From Flaccisagitta enflata (lineage: Eukaryota; Chaetognatha; Sagittoidea; Aphragmophora), in assembly GCA_965153355.1 (NCBI GenBank), contig OZ231126.1:61814001-61878000 (forward strand): a stretch of 64,000 nucleotides of DNA. The letters run 5' to 3'. This document shows positions 1-11,848 of this stretch, in pieces (position 1 is the stretch's first letter; each line of letters opens with the position of its first letter). Made by a program: the position numbers and the translations under genes. The notes beneath the pieces were generated by a model that saw nothing but the letters and a program-made list of their open reading frames with translations, was not told the DNA's origin and ran no database searches.

Positions 1-339
1 AGCGGGACGAGAAGAAATACCAAATTTTTGCTATGTTAAGCATCCAAATGACAAATGGATTATGTGTATATATGTGTATAACATAAATCTTCCTCAGGGC
101 GATTATATGGATATGAACAAAAAAGCGTCGATTCAGTACATTTTTTAAAACTTCTCTTAAAATTTGGATATGATCAGTATTTTGCGGTTTGTCTGATGTG
201 TATTATAATAAATATTGGAAAAGAAATGAAATTTCATACTGCAACGTATTGTTTTCTTTTGAAAAATTATAAGTGTGACACCCACTAAACTCAAATTTGC
301 ACTGAAAAATACTCAAAAAAATACTCACAATGAGTTTTT
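1..339. other. AT-rich stretch with nothing recognised
   Basis: No convincing open frame, repeat or element. It leads directly into the first family-A element. Confidence 0.5.
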
Positions 340-534
340 AGTCGCGTGCTACGCGACTCTACATCCCGCTATGTTGGTCCGTCGGTTGGTCGGTCCGTCG
401 GTTGGTCGGTCCCCTTTTTTGGCGTTTCTAAGCTTTTTGAGCCTACTGCTCCTGCCCAAATGCTCTGGTGACCTTCTCCAGTACTGCTCCTGCCAACCCA
501 CACGCGACTGGGGTAGCCGTGTATCCGGCCTTGT
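340..534 (+). mobile_element. Family-A hairpin element, short copy
   Basis: Head hairpin AGTCGCGTGCTACGCGACT, then CTCTACATCCCGCTATG and GTCGG/GTTGG tetramers. A unique core follows (CTGCTCCTGCCCAAATG), then the tail ACACGCGACT, a second hairpin GCCGTGTATCCGGC and CTTGTTTT. The tail is the reverse complement of the 5' half of the head stem. It is nearly the same length as the copy at 4838. Confidence 0.8.
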
Positions 535-1183
535 TTTAACACCACTTTTGCGTATATTTTAAGAAACGACCGACAGAAATTTGCTTCGTAGACCACCCAA
601 ACGTCAAGGAGGAATGGCGAAAAAATCGATGAACACGTTTTCTGTGCGTCCTCGCGCATCAACCAGAGATCATGGCCGTCCATCGGTCGGATTTGCAACA
701 TTTACCAAGCGCACCAATTTTCATTCATTCTCTCTTCCCTATTTTCTTTCTTTCTTTCTTTTCTTTTTCTTTCTTTCTTTTTTTTTCTTTCATTCATTCA
801 TTCGTTCACTCATGCATATGATCATTCATAAGTTCTAATCCACGAGGCCTGAGCCGCGGGGCCGGGCCCTGGACTTGACTGCTACCGCGGGGCCCAATTT
901 TTGTGTATGTTGATTATACTAATTTCAGAGAAAAATCTGAAAAATTATGGTTTAAGCAATTCGCAACTTTATGATAGGCAAGTCCAATTGTCTCAATACA
1001 CAGAATTGTAAAAGAGGAGTGAAAAAAAAAATTTATTGATTCAGTATCCATTGAGCATGTTTTTTTTTTTGTTTTTTGTCCGCGACGGAATACCATTCCG
1101 ACGCGGACTATAATTCGAGGCGGGTGGGTGTCGTCGTTGTCGTCGTCGTTGTTGTCGTCGTTGTTGTCGTTGTCGTCGTCCAC
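535..1183. repeat. Unassigned stretch with TTTC/ATTC and GTC/GTT microsatellites
   Basis: Pyrimidine-rich TTTC repeats with ATTC units at about 740-815; two CCGCGGGGCC motifs near 855-895; GTC/GTT triplets at 1130-1180. Frames over these runs give only low-complexity peptides. Confidence 0.6.
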
Positions 1184-2095
1184 ACTTTTAAAAATGGGCT
1201 AACTTTTGAACGCCATGACCGATTTGCTTCATATTTGGAGGGAAGTTGTATAAGGGTAAGCCGCTTTGCAGCCTATGCGTATGTTATGATCCGACCCACC
1301 CAACCGGCCCAACCAGCCTACCAGCCTAAAAGTGAAAAACGTGCATAACTTCGGCATTTTTCTACCGATTTGGTTAAAACTTGGTCTGTAGTCCCTAAAT
1401 GGAAGAACTCAACATATGTATTTGAATTGTAAAGATTTTAGCATGCTAACCGGCCAAACAGGCCTACCACCCAACCAGCCTACTAGCCTAAAAGTGAAAA
1501 ACGTGCATAACTTTGGCATTTTTCAACCAATTTGGTTAAAACTTGGTATGTAGTCTCTAAATGGAAGGACTCAACATATGTATTCTATTCGTAAAGATTT
1601 TAGCATGCTAACCGGCCAAACCGGCCTACCACCCAACCAGCCTAAAAGTGAAAAACGTGCATAACTTTGGCATTTTTCAACCGATTTGGTTAAAACTTGG
1701 TATGTAGTGTCTAAATGGAAGGACTCAACATATGTATTTGATTTGTAAAGATTTTAGCATGCTAACCGGCCAAACCGGCCTACCACCCAACCAGCCTACC
1801 AGCCTAATAGTGAAAAACGTGCATAACTTCGGCATTTTTCTACCGATTTGGTTAAAATTTGGTATGTAGTCCCTAAATGGAAGAACTCAACATATGTATT
1901 TGAATTGTAAAGATTTTAGAATGCTAACCGGCCAAACCGGCCTACCACCCAACCCGCCCACCAGCCTAAAAGTGAAAAATGTGCATAACTTTGGCATTTT
2001 TCAACCGATTTGGTTAAAACTTGGTATGTAGTCTCTAAATGGAAGGACTCAACATATGTATTTGATTTGTAAAGATTATAGCATGCTAACTGGCC
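1184..2095 (+). repeat. Tandem repeat, 154-162 bp unit, about five copies
   Basis: The phrase GTGCATAACT recurs at 1341, 1503, 1657, 1819 and 1981. Each unit has an ACCGGCCAAACCGGCCTACC block, AAAAGTGAAAAACG, CGATTTGGTTAAAACTTGGT and GGACTCAACATATGTATTTG. Copies differ by small changes such as CTCTAAATGGAAGGACTC versus CCCTAAATGGAAGAACTC. Confidence 0.9.
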
Positions 2096-2099
2096 AGAC

Positions 2100-2540
2100 T
2101 GGCCAAACCACCATTTGACAACGCCGTTTGACAACGCCGTTTGACATCGTTGTTTGACAACGTCGTTTAACATCGCCGTTTGACAACGCCGTTTGACATT
2201 GCCGTTTGACAACGCCGTTTGACAACGCCATTTGACAACGCTGTTTGACAACGCCGTCTGACAACGCCGTTTGACAACGCCATTTGACAAAGCTGTTTGA
2301 CAACGCCATTTGACAACGCCATTTGACAACGCCGTTTGACAACGCCGTATGACAACGCCGTATGACAACGCCGTATGACAACGCCGTATGACAATGCCGT
2401 ATGACAACGCCGTATGACAACGCCGTATGACAACGCCATATGACAACGCCATATGACAACGCCGTTTGACGACGCCGTATAACAACGCCGTATGACAACG
2501 CCGTTTGACGACGCCGTTTGACAACACCGTTTGGCCCCAG
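2100..2540 (+). repeat. 12-bp minisatellite TTTGACAACGCC(G)
   Basis: About 35 tandem units close to TTTGACAACGCCG, with homogenised blocks of variants (TATGACAACGCCG in the middle). The 12-bp period keeps all frames open, producing long spurious reverse-strand frames of NGVVKRRCQTALS type. Confidence 0.93.
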
Positions 2541-2689
2541 TCGCGGACCCATACTCTTTTAAGATTTTTTTTAAATAAAAAAGTAAATCATTTTCTTTGA
2601 TTCATCTTTAGTTTTTGGAAACAACAAAGCTCTTCTTTTTATTTCAACCTTCTATTTTTTATGCTTCATTCTTTCTTTCCATCTTTATG

Positions 2690-2723
2690 TCCCTCTTTCT
2701 TTTTCTCTCTCTTTCTCTATCTC

Positions 2724-2790
<67 letters not shown>

Positions 2791-2862
2791 GTCTTTCTTT
2801 CTTTTTTTCTGTCTTTCTTTCTTTCTTTCTTTTTTTCTTTCTTTTCTCTTAGCTGGGAGCTA
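2690..2862 (+). repeat. (CTTT)n microsatellite
   Basis: Long imperfect CTTT/CTCT tract. It is followed by GGACCGCGAGGCCC and CAGCACGAGGCCC motifs before the next element. Confidence 0.95.
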
Positions 2863-2955
2863 GGCTGGACCGCGAGGCCCATTATAAGCCTGGTGGGAAG
2901 TCCGGCTCAGCACGAGGCCCATATTTTGTTTGCCATAACTTGGCCTTGTCTTTTT

Positions 2956-4610
2956 AGTCGCGTGCACGCGACTCTATAACCCGCTCTGTCGGTCCGTCCG
3001 TCGGTCGGTCCGTCCGTAACACTTTGCTTTTTTTTGTCGTTTTACGTCATTTTAGGGTATTTTATGTCATTTTATGTCATTTTAAGTCATTTTAAGTCAT
3101 TTCCAGTCATTTTCAGTTAATTTTAGTTACTTAAGTCACTTTGTCATTTTTTGTCATTTTTGTCTTTTTATGTTATTATAAGTCATTTTAGGTCATTCTT
3201 AGTCATTCTAAGTTATTTTAAGTCATTCTAAGTCATTACAAGTCATTACAAGTCATTCTTAGTCATTCTAAGTCACTCTAAGTTATTTTTTGGCTCTTGA
3301 AGTTTTTGGTAACACTTTGCTTTTTTGCGTCGTTTTTGGTCAATTTGGGTCGTCTGGAGTTATTTTGAGTCATTTTTTTGTTGTTTTTGGTCATTTTTGG
3401 TTGCCTTTGGTCATTTTTGGTTGCTTTTAGTCATTCTTAGTCATTTTTGATCATTTATGTCACTTTGTTCATTTAAGTCATTTGTGTCATTTTTGGGCAT
3501 TTCAAATAGTTTTAAGTCTTTTTAGGTCATTTTTGAACATTTCAGATCATTTTTGGTCATTTAACATAGTTTTTGGTTTTTGTTTTTTTTTTGGTTTTTG
3601 GTTTTTGGTTTATGGTTTTTTGGTTTTTTGGTTTTTTGGTTTTGGGTTTTTGGGTTTTTGGGTTTTTTTTTTTTTTTGGTCATTTATGTTTTTTGGTATG
3701 TTATGGTCATTTATGTTTTTTGGTATGTTTTTGTCATATATGTCATTTCAAGTCTGCTGGTTTAAGTCTGCTGGTTTAAGTCTGCTAGTTTGAGTCTGCT
3801 GTTTTAAGTCTGCTGTTTTAAGTCTGCTGATTTAAGTCTGCTGGTTTATGTCCGCTGGTTTAAGTCCGCTGGTTTAAGTACGCTGGTTTAAGTACGCTGG
3901 TTTAAGTCGGCTGGTTTAAGTTGGCTGGTTTAAGTTGGCTGGTTTAAGTTGGCTGGTTTAAGTCTGCTGGTTTAAGTCTGCTGGTTTAAGTCTGCTGGTT
4001 TAAGTCTGCTGGTTTAAGTCTGCTGGCTTAAGTCGGCTGGTTTAAGTCTTCTGGTTTAAGTCTGCTGGTTAAAGTCAGCTGGTTTAAGTCTGCTGGTTTC
4101 AGTCTGCTGGTTTAGGTCTGTTGGTTTAAGTCTGCTGGTTTAAGTCTGCTGGTTTGGGTCTGGTTTAAGTCTGGTTTAAGTCTGGTTTAAGTCTGGTTTA
4201 AGTCTGGTTTAAGTCTGGTTCAAGTCTGGTTTGAGTCTGGTTTGAGTCTGGTTTGAGTCAAATTTAAGTCTGGTTTTAGTCTGGCTTGAGTCTGGTTTAA
4301 GTCTGGTTAAAGTCTGGTTAAAGTCTGGTTTAAGTCTGGTTCATGTCTGATTTATGTCCGGTTTATGTCTGGTTTATGTCTGGTTTAGGTCTGGTTTAGG
4401 TCTGGTTTTGGTCTGGTTTAGGTCTGGTTTAGGTCTGGTTTAATTCTGGTTTGAGTCCGGTTTGAGCCTGGTTTGAGTCTGGTTTGAGTCTGGTTTGGTT
4501 CTGGTTTGGGTCTGGTTTAAGTCTGATTTTTGATAAAAAGATAAAATATAAGGAGTCAGGTCAGTTCAGTCATTTTTGTCCTGCACGCGACTTATAGGTG
4601 TTGGCCTTGT
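2956..4610 (+). mobile_element. Family-A element with three internal minisatellites
   Basis: Head AGTCGCGTGCACGCGACT plus GTCGGTCCGTCCG. Tail CTGCACGCGACTTATAGG, then TTGGCCTTGTTTT. The 1.6-kb interior is almost wholly tandem: AAGTCATTTT-type 10-11-mers (3040-3300 and onward), 14-mers AAGTCTGCTGGTTT (about 3740-4155), then 11-mers AAGTCTGGTTT (about 4155-4520). The 11-mer looks like the 14-mer with CTG deleted, suggesting stepwise remodelling. A TTTGG-rich stretch lies at 3570-3680. Confidence 0.85.
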
Positions 4611-4790
4611 TTTCACAATAGTTTCTTATTTTTCTCCATGTATTGATGCGTGTAAACGAATCTTTAAACAGTTTTTCGTTTAGATCGCTCCTGACGTAAG
4701 TACAGATTTCGTCTGCTGAAAAAAATCACAAATGGATCTTCATAAAAAATGTTGATGCTCTTGGGAGCTGGGAGTGGACGATTGTAAGCT

Positions 4791-5471
4791 TTGGGTGCTT
4801 CACATAGCAAAAGTTGGTTACTTCATTTCACCCTTTTTAGTCGCGTGCTACGTGACTCTACACCCCGCTATGTCGGTCCGTTGGTCGGTTGGTCGGTTGG
4901 TCCCCTTTTTACTTTTTCGGCGTTTTTTAGCTTTTTGAGCGTACGGCTCCTGCCCAAATGCTTTAGTGACCTTCTCCAGCACTGCTCCTGCCCACCCGCA
5001 TGCGACTAGGGTAGCCGTGTATCCGGCCTTGTTACTTAATGCGGAGTGGCTAATTTTAGGATCCTTACCATTTATCTTTTATCAAAAATTGTTCATCTTC
5101 TGTTTTTTAGAAAATTGTTTTTGAGGACCTAATTTGTATAATGCAGTAGCATAAAACAATATGCTGAAATTCTTTGAATTAGCTTTTACAAATTTCTACT
5201 CTTCATTGAATCTGCCTTTTCAATAGATCTTTATAGCTTATGTTCTGATGTTTTAGTTTCTTTTTTCAAAGATCAAGATTTTCTAAAACAAATAATTGTC
5301 CTTTTTGTAACAAAACTACATAGGATTTTGCTGAATTCTGGGAAATCTGTGAAAACTTTAGGTAAAAACAAAGGAATTTTGAAAAATGATCATCTTCATG
5401 ATTTTTACTCCTCCACATTAGCCAAATAGGGTGAAGGGATACTCCGAACTTTTGCTATGTGGAGCACCCAA
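4791..5471 (+). mobile_element. TIR element 'M', copy 1, with 9-bp target duplication
   Basis: Ends are TTGGGTGCTTCACATAGC and the inverted GCTATGTGGAGCACCCAA. They are flanked by a perfect 9-bp duplication TTGTAAGCT (4782-4790 and 5472-5480). Related copies are at 28299 and 31023. This copy is split by a family-A element at 4838-5032. No transposase is present, so it is non-autonomous. A 9-bp duplication fits Mutator-like elements, with Merlin as an alternative. Confidence 0.88.
4838..5032 (+). mobile_element. Family-A element nested in element M
   Basis: Head AGTCGCGTGCTACGTGACT; tail GCATGCGACT; terminal GCCGTGTATCCGGC and CTTGTT. Uninterrupted sister copies of M read CACCCTCTCTACCTAAT here. 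This copy reads CACCCTTTT, then the element, then TACTTAAT, so insertion was within a T run with no target duplication. Confidence 0.9.
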
Positions 5472-5562
5472 TTGTAAGCTTAGGAGTCTTGAGTGGCGTA
5501 TCTGGCCATTAGTGAGTACGGCAGTCTGATAGCAACATAAAACCTCAGAATTTCAACCTTTA

Positions 5563-5815
5563 TTGGGCAGTGGCCCCAAGGGGCCGATGTCCCGTAGGAC
5601 AGGGGTGAACTTATTCACGTCCATCCATGCGTCAGTCCGTCCGTCCGTAAGTGTCCCCCCAGACTCTAATCTAGCGCTCTCAGGCCCGAAATCATTCCCG
5701 AAATCATTCCTGAAAGGCTCAAAATTGCCCCTCAAAAGTAGGCCAGAGGCCTAAAATTCACTCCTGTGTCCTAAAGAACATCGTTCCTTTTTTGGCCGCT
5801 GCCCTTCTCTCCACT
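5563..5815 (+). mobile_element. Short G-group element
   Basis: Begins GGGCAGTGGCCCCAAGGGG, then GATGTCCCGTAGGACAGGGGT (a stem variant). A short CTCAGGCCCGAAATCATTCC array follows, and it ends in the inverted ATCGTTCC...GGCCGCTGCCC. Confidence 0.65.
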
Positions 5816-5831
5816 TCGTTAGCTGGTTACT

Positions 5832-6069
5832 CAAACTAGCGATTCTACAAGAGTCTTTGTCCGTCCGTCCATCCGTTGATCCGCTGGTCCATATGTCGGT
5901 CGGTCAGTCCATCCATCCATCCGTCGCGTTGGTCCATAATGATGGAGTTGAGAAATGTAGAAACGCTGATTTTCGCTCCTGCATCCGCATACTTGTGTGC
6001 GTGTATGTTAGGAGTTGTGCGACCCTGCCCACCCGTTAGCGACGTTTTTGTAACCTCGTGTTACTTGTT
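5832..6069 (+). mobile_element. Family-B element, diverged
   Basis: Degraded head (TAGCGATTCTACAAGAG), GTCCGTCCGTCCATCC tract, and tail CCCACCCGTTAGCGACG followed by the terminal hairpin GTAACCTCGTGTTAC and TTGTTTT. The hairpin stem differs from other B copies (GTGAC...GTCAC) by a paired change on both arms. Confidence 0.7.
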
Positions 6070-6243
6070 TTCAAATATTGTTACAACTTACAAGATAAGC
6101 CCCGGCCCCTGAGTCGCGAGAATTTTTATTTTTTATTTTTTTTTATTTATTTTTTTTTTTGTGGGTAATTTCGTATAGTCCGTTTTTTGGGTAATTTCGT
6201 AAAGTCCGTCATGGTTGTTATTTTGTTCACATTGTCAAAACAG

Positions 6244-6440
6244 ATTCTAGAAAGAGGCCCTCAAGTGATACTTGCCTGCATTGACGCGAGAAACGAGAAC
6301 AAAAAACACGGTGACGATTTGAGAAACACTCTTGCTCCAAGAACTTTTCATGTTCCTATGATGAAATCAGAGTCATATCTACTTGTAAAATCAATTCTGA
6401 CAAAATTGAGCCAGACCGTCATTGCGATATGTTCAGTGAA
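6244..6440 (+). pseudogene. Possible short-chain dehydrogenase fragment
   Basis: Translation gives ILERGPQVILACIDARNE followed by TFHVPMMKSESYLLVKSIL. This resembles the second strand and NADP-binding turn of retinol-dehydrogenase-like SDR proteins (RGARVILACRD..., then a V..LDLASL.SVR pattern). An AG acceptor-like site lies directly before it. The upstream GxxxGxG nucleotide loop and the downstream YxxxK catalytic segment are absent, and the expected D-L-A-S-L reads as M-K-S-E-S. It is best read as an exon relic or decayed copy. It could be chance resemblance. Confidence 0.3.
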
Positions 6441-6530
6441 TTTTAGGTTAAAAAAGCCATTTTTTTCTTTTTTCAAAAAGATGTTTTCCGGAGACATGGT
6501 CACTTTGTAAGTGCGTGTGACTGCATATAA

Positions 6531-6532
<2 letters not shown>

Positions 6533-6569
<37 letters not shown>
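6533..6569 (+). repeat. (GT)n microsatellite
   Basis: About 18 GT units just downstream of the SDR-like relic. Confidence 0.95.
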
Positions 6570-6573
<4 letters not shown>

Positions 6574-6649
6574 AGGCAGATCTATATTGACCTTGCCTAT
6601 CCAAACTACTGAGTCAACTTAGCGATTATCAGCCTGTACAGTCGAGTTT

Positions 6650-6875
6650 GAGGCATGAGACCTGGTGGGCAGATTTGATTCCTGCAGGGATGATTTGGGG
6701 CCTTGAGGGCTATACAAAAGGGTTAATTAGAGGGCTCGGATGTCCAAAATTAGGCCTGATAGTGCTGATTTGAGGCCCCAATAGCCATGGGGCGGGGGCG
6801 GAAGGACGGACGTCTGGAATCTCACCCCTGTGTTCCACAGGACATGGGCCCTTTGGGTCGCTGCCCAAAGACGAC
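6650..6875 (-). mobile_element. G-group element end with short array
   Basis: GGCCTTGAGGGCT/GGCCTGATAGTGCT array units lead to GGAAGGACGGACG, CACCCCTGTGTTCCACAGG and GGGTCGCTGCCCAAAG. This is the inverted right end of the group; the opposite end is not visible. Confidence 0.6.
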
Positions 6876-7099
6876 AAGTCATCAAAGGATCGCACATGGT
6901 CCGCGATCAGCAGGATCTGTTGCCCTGTCATGAGGCTAGGTGAGAGCACGGCAGCGGCCACAAAGAGCCGTTGTTCTATAAAACACATGGGTGAACCGTT
7001 ACATTAATTAAGACATGAGAGGCTGATGTTAGACCTAAGAGAGCTGATACCAGGCTTGGGAGGGCTAATATCAGGTCTGGGGGGCTTAGTATGGGTCTT

Positions 7100-7367
7100 A
7101 GGGCGTGTTTCTAGTGAAGATGATTAACGCGTTTCTCTCCATAAAACGCGATTACAGCATGATTACATATCCATGAATTTCAACTGTCCCATGAGGGAGT
7201 GAGCGAAGTGAGTGAGCGAGCCCGTGAACTGAGGGAGGGAAGCGAGCATAGCAAAGCGAGCGTAGCAAAGTGGAGCGCTGCGGAGTGAGCGGTGCGAGCG
7301 AACGAACGTAGAGAGCGACCAAGTGGCCCGTTCAAAATGCGATTGTATCTGACTAGAAACGCCCCCT
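7100..7367 (+). mobile_element. MITE 'K' with GGGCGTGTTTCTAGT ends
   Basis: Left AGGGCGTGTTTCTAGTGA and right TGACTAGAAACGCCCCCT are inverted. The interior is rich in GAGCGAGC/GAACGAACG and GTGAGCGA words. A second copy is at 29402-29654. No clear target duplication is visible. Confidence 0.75.
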
Positions 7368-7556
7368 GAGAGAGTTGGTTTGAGGCCTGAGAGGACTGAT
7401 TTACATCGCCAAAGACTAAATTCTAGGCCTCAATATGCTGGATTGAGGGTTTAGGCCTCGGGAGCGGGGGGGGGGGGGGAGGGGGGTACGTACAGACGTG
7501 ATGGTTCACCCCTGTGTTTTAACAGGACATCGGCGGCTGCTCAAAAAGCGTATTAC
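7368..7556 (-). mobile_element. G-group end fragment
   Basis: A GAGGCCTGAGAGGACTGATT array, then a G-run, GTTCACCCCTGTGTTTTAAC, AGGACATCGGCGGCTGCTCA. It sits directly against MITE K. Confidence 0.5.
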
Positions 7557-7579
7557 ACAATAACACGGCCTAATACTAC

Positions 7580-8168
7580 CTAGGAAAAAAGTATATCTAC
7601 ACCTGGGATACAATATGATTTAGTGACCTAATATTCATTTAATCATTATACAAAAAGTATTGATAACTAAAATAGCTTGTTTTTTAATTAAAAGTTTTCA
7701 TCAAAGTTTTTGGAAGCAATATCTAAAGCCATTCTAACTTATTATAGAGGATATGGTGTTAACACTCATAGGCAAATTTACAATTTAAGAAGAAGTTTAT
7801 GATTATATCTGCCATTTCTAAATGTTCAAAACCACAGAAACCAGATCAAGTTCATCTTCTAGATTTTTTGATGTAGATAATTTTGTTTTTTAAAAAATTA
7901 TTCTAGCTGCTGTAGAAGCGGAGATATATTGATTTAAAGCTGTCTAAAATTTCTGCATTCTGCTGTCTTTCATATCTTTTTGATTTTGAAAATGAATGTC
8001 TTATACATTTTTGCATGTAATTTCTTAACGGTTTAAGATACACTGACCAGATTAGACTCATTTCGAAGATTTTTTGATGATGTTTAATTTGTTTTTTTAA
8101 TAATCTATGTAGCATTTCTAGAAGCGGAGATATCCTTATTAGAAGGTGTAGATATACTTTCTTCCTAG
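7580..8168 (+). mobile_element. 589-bp TIR element
   Basis: Ends CTAGGAAAAAAGTATATCTACACC-like and GGTGTAGATATACTTTCTTCCTAG are inverted over 24 bases with two mismatches. The AT-rich interior contains two diverged units near 7785-7930 and 8010-8145 (TTCTAGATTTTTTGATG..., AGAAGCGGAGATAT). No convincing target duplication. Confidence 0.6.
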
Positions 8169-8604
8169 ATAGTAGATAAAGAATGAATTCAATCATAGGC
8201 AGATCACGTCGAAATTCAGGACAATCATTACGAGACAAGATGGAGGAATAGGGAAAGGAGGAAGAGGGGCAGGAGAGGGAGGAAGGGGGCAGGAGAAGGA
8301 GGAAGGAATGCGTGCTGGTAAGTCGTCTCCTTAGGTGCGACAAAGCACCTCTGTAACTGGCTGTGTCCGTTGGTCGGATGGTTGGTTGGTCTGTGGGGTA
8401 ACGCATTCATTCGACGATCCACACGTCGCGCACCTTATTGGCCTACTTGGCCTTATTTTCGAAGTATTTTCATAATCAAATACTTGCCAGATCACTGACT
8501 AAGTGGCGAATAAATATCAAATAGTTAGACTAAGCATTTCTAAGGAATCGCATGGGCGATGGGGCAAGCAAATTTTGGACGGCCTACAACAGATCTTTCT
8601 TATT
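8169..8604. other. Polypurine tract and family-C tail fragment
   Basis: A GGAGGAAGAGG polypurine block lies at about 8240-8310. CACCTTATTGGCCTACTTGGCC TTATTT near 8431-8457 is a stray family-C tail. Nothing coding is seen. Confidence 0.45.
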
Positions 8605-8794
8605 AGTTACGGTCATGCAACTTAATAAGAGGCTTTGTCCGTCTGTTGGTCCATCAGTCGGTCCATCTGTCCATCTGTCAGTCCGCCCGTAAGCATGAGT
8701 CGGTGTGGAAAGGGGTATTGGGTGAGGTGTGGATGGGGGTTGGCTGCCCCTGCCCACCCGTCCACAACAATATTGTGACCCCGTGTCACTTGTT
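8605..8794 (+). mobile_element. Family-B element
   Basis: Head AGTTACGGTCATGCAACTT, AATAAGAGGCTTTGTCCG, GTTGGTCCATCAGTCGG. The tail is CTGCCCACCCGTCCACAAC, terminal hairpin GTGACCCCGTGTCAC, then TTGTT. Confidence 0.75.
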
Positions 8795-9087
8795 GGTACT
8801 AGTGGGAGTCCTACAAGTATGGGGTTACCATCGATGAATAAGAGCAGAAGCAAATCAGCTCAATGACCAATTCAAGGATGCTTTTTTCTTAGATCTCTGG
8901 TGTAGTAGGAGGGTTCGTCGAGTTGTTACAAAACTGGTTGGCAGCGGTACCAGCCAATGCCCCTAAAGATTGATGCTCCTTTAGATAAAGAACAGCAAGG
9001 CTCTATCCAAGCAAAGGGAAAACGGTGGATGCTAGGCGGACACATTGGAGAATAAAAAAAAACAAAACAAAACAACAGAAGCAGCTA

Positions 9088-9530
<443 letters not shown>

Positions 9531-11395
9531 CCTATGGAACAAGATCAAGATCAAGTTTAAAAGATTCCTCTCATACCTTAGTTGTTTATATTTCAAGTTT
9601 GAAAGCTGTAATTGTTGTATTCGGTGAATGGATTTTATGTTTTTATGTTTTAAGTTGAAAAAATGTTGAATTCCATGATCATAACTCATACGATTATCTT
9701 CCATCTATTGTTGCTAATTCACTCAACGATTTGGTGTTGGAAGGAAGAAAAGTGATAAAAAGTGATTTTTTGCTTTAAAATTGCATTTTTCAATCCAATG
9801 ACGGTCTGAGAAGATCATGTTGGAAATGATTATGCAAATAGACTGGGCTCTATTAAGCATGTAGAAAGTGAAAATCACTTGGAGTAAGAGATATTTTGAA
9901 ATGGCAAAAATGAGCCCAGCCTAGCGTGCACGGATCTTTTTAGCCCGCTATGATCTCTTCATTCAATAATAACATTTAGCTCTTTGGCATTTAGAGACGG
10001 TCTTTGCTCGATTGACCCTGCTCAATTTTTCCTTAGGCTTCAATTATGCCCCTGCCCACTCGCACATGACATTTGTAGCCTGATAACTTTTGCGTTATGG
10101 GCAGTTGGACAGATCAACGGAGCAACGGACAGACTGATGAATGAATCGACACACGGATGAAACCGCTTATTGAGTCATAAGGCCTCGATAACTAAGTCAA
10201 GGTTTTAGCTTCTCAGGCAAGAAAAAAGTGTCATATGGGGAGTGGGGTCCCCAAACGTTGTGGAACCCAGGGCGTGAACAAAAACTGAGTCGGAGGACGT
10301 ACAGATGGGCCGACATGTAATTGATCCATTTCACTGCCCCAAATGAAAAGAAAAGAAAGACGTGAGAGGGAGTAGATCCCAGTCCCAGTCACTAAGATGA
10401 AGGATGTTTTTTTTTTTGTTTTTTTTTTTGGGGGGGGGGGGGTTCCGAGGTGTTTTTACACTTCACAACTCGAGTTTTACTTAAAGATGGATGAATCGAC
10501 TGACTGACAGATGGATGAACCGTATAGAGTATCAAGTCGGCCACTTTCATGGACGCGGTTGGTTGGACAAGGGCGGGAAAAATAGCACTCGCGGGTCCAC
10601 GATTTTTTCTTATAGGTGAAAGTTGCCTTTCTTGGCATGTATACCAATGATAGCAATGATACCAATGCAATGGGATAATAATCTGAGTCTATATCCAATT
10701 TCAGGGACCTTTAACCTGTCTAGAATTGTCTAGATACTCTAGATAGCTTCCCTTCAATCCTTAATTTTTTCGAATGCTTAAGGAATCAGCACATTTGTGA
10801 TCTTATTTACTGTCAGCAGGTTAACAACTTTTAACAACATTAAACATAATATTCTTATTACAATGATCAATAAGCATTTGTAATGAGTATCAATTAATTT
10901 TATTTACACTTCATTGTTTAATAACTATGAAGCTAAGAATTTAACTAACAAAACACGTATAAGGCCACTTGTATCATCAGAATGATATTCCAGATCATGA
11001 GGCAATAGGCACAATGGAGATTCGATTAAAATTTGACCATCTGAGCGAGTAAGTTCATAATGTTTTCTTTTACGCGACTCTGCATCCCGGTTGTCGGGCC
11101 CTTTGGGGCCGCTGCCCAAAGAGTGGGGAAGAAACAAAAAGAGATTGAAAGAGAAAAAAAAAACCTTAACTAATAAAGACTAAATTCTTTATGAATGTAG
11201 TGCATATTCAAAATTTGATCCTCAACTATTAAACAAAATCTAGTTTCAATCTTTAAATCCTTTACACATAAAAACATAGTTGGACAACTCAAACTAGAAA
11301 AAGTATTTATTCATCAAACTTAAAAAAACTTAGGGTTTTCCTTATAAAGCTTTAAAAAACTAATAGCAGATATTTGGAAAAACCTTCTGCAAATA
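9531..11395. other. Unassigned AT-rich stretch
   Basis: No supported gene. It contains a decayed family-A/B-like tail (CCCCTGCCCACTCGCACATGAC near 10050), GATGGATGAATCGAC words near 10120-10160 and 10490-10520, a T-run then G-run at 10406-10442, and a G-group end (GGGCCCTTTGGGGCCGCTGC) at 11097-11120. Confidence 0.45.
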
Positions 11396-11848
11396 AACAA
11401 GGCCAACACCTATAAGTCGCGTGCGAGACTTAAATAATTACTTTATTACATAACCGCATAACTAAAATGACTTTCATTGAATTTAATTGATATAAGGTGA
11501 CTTAAAATGATTTAAAATGACCTAAAATGACTTAAAATGACCTAAATTGACTTGAATTGACCTAAAATGACTAAATTGACTTAGTGACTAAAATGACTTA
11601 AATTGACTTAAAATGACTTAAAATGACTTCAAATGACTCAAATTGACCTAGAATGACTTAAATTGAACTTAAATGACCTAGAATGACTTAAAATGATCTA
11701 ATTTCACTTTAAATGACCTAATTGACTTAAAATCAGTTAGTAGGAATAAAACGAATAAAAAAAGTAAAGTGTGACCAACCGACCGACCGACCGACCGACC
11801 GACCGACCGACCGACAAAGCGGGGTGTAGAGTCGCGTAGCACGCGACT
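11396..11848 (-). mobile_element. Family-A element, reverse, with AAATGACTT array
   Basis: In reverse: AACAAGGCCAACACCTATAAG with tail stem AGTCGCGTGCGAGACTT, then AAATGACTT/AAATTGACT repeats (about 11460-11745), (ACCG)n at 11770-11814 and head AGTCGCGTAGCACGCGACT. The tail phrase (TTATAGGTGTTGGCC) is the same as in the 2956-4610 element, so these two form a subtype. Confidence 0.85.

Noticed and set aside
2100-2540. CRISPR-like array
   Set aside because: Units are contiguous 12-mers without unique spacers, in a eukaryotic genome.
1916-2552. Long reverse frames with repeated NGVVKRRCQTALS peptides
   Set aside because: They arise from a 12-bp minisatellite, whose period keeps several frames open. 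Equivalent peptides occur in all three reverse frames.
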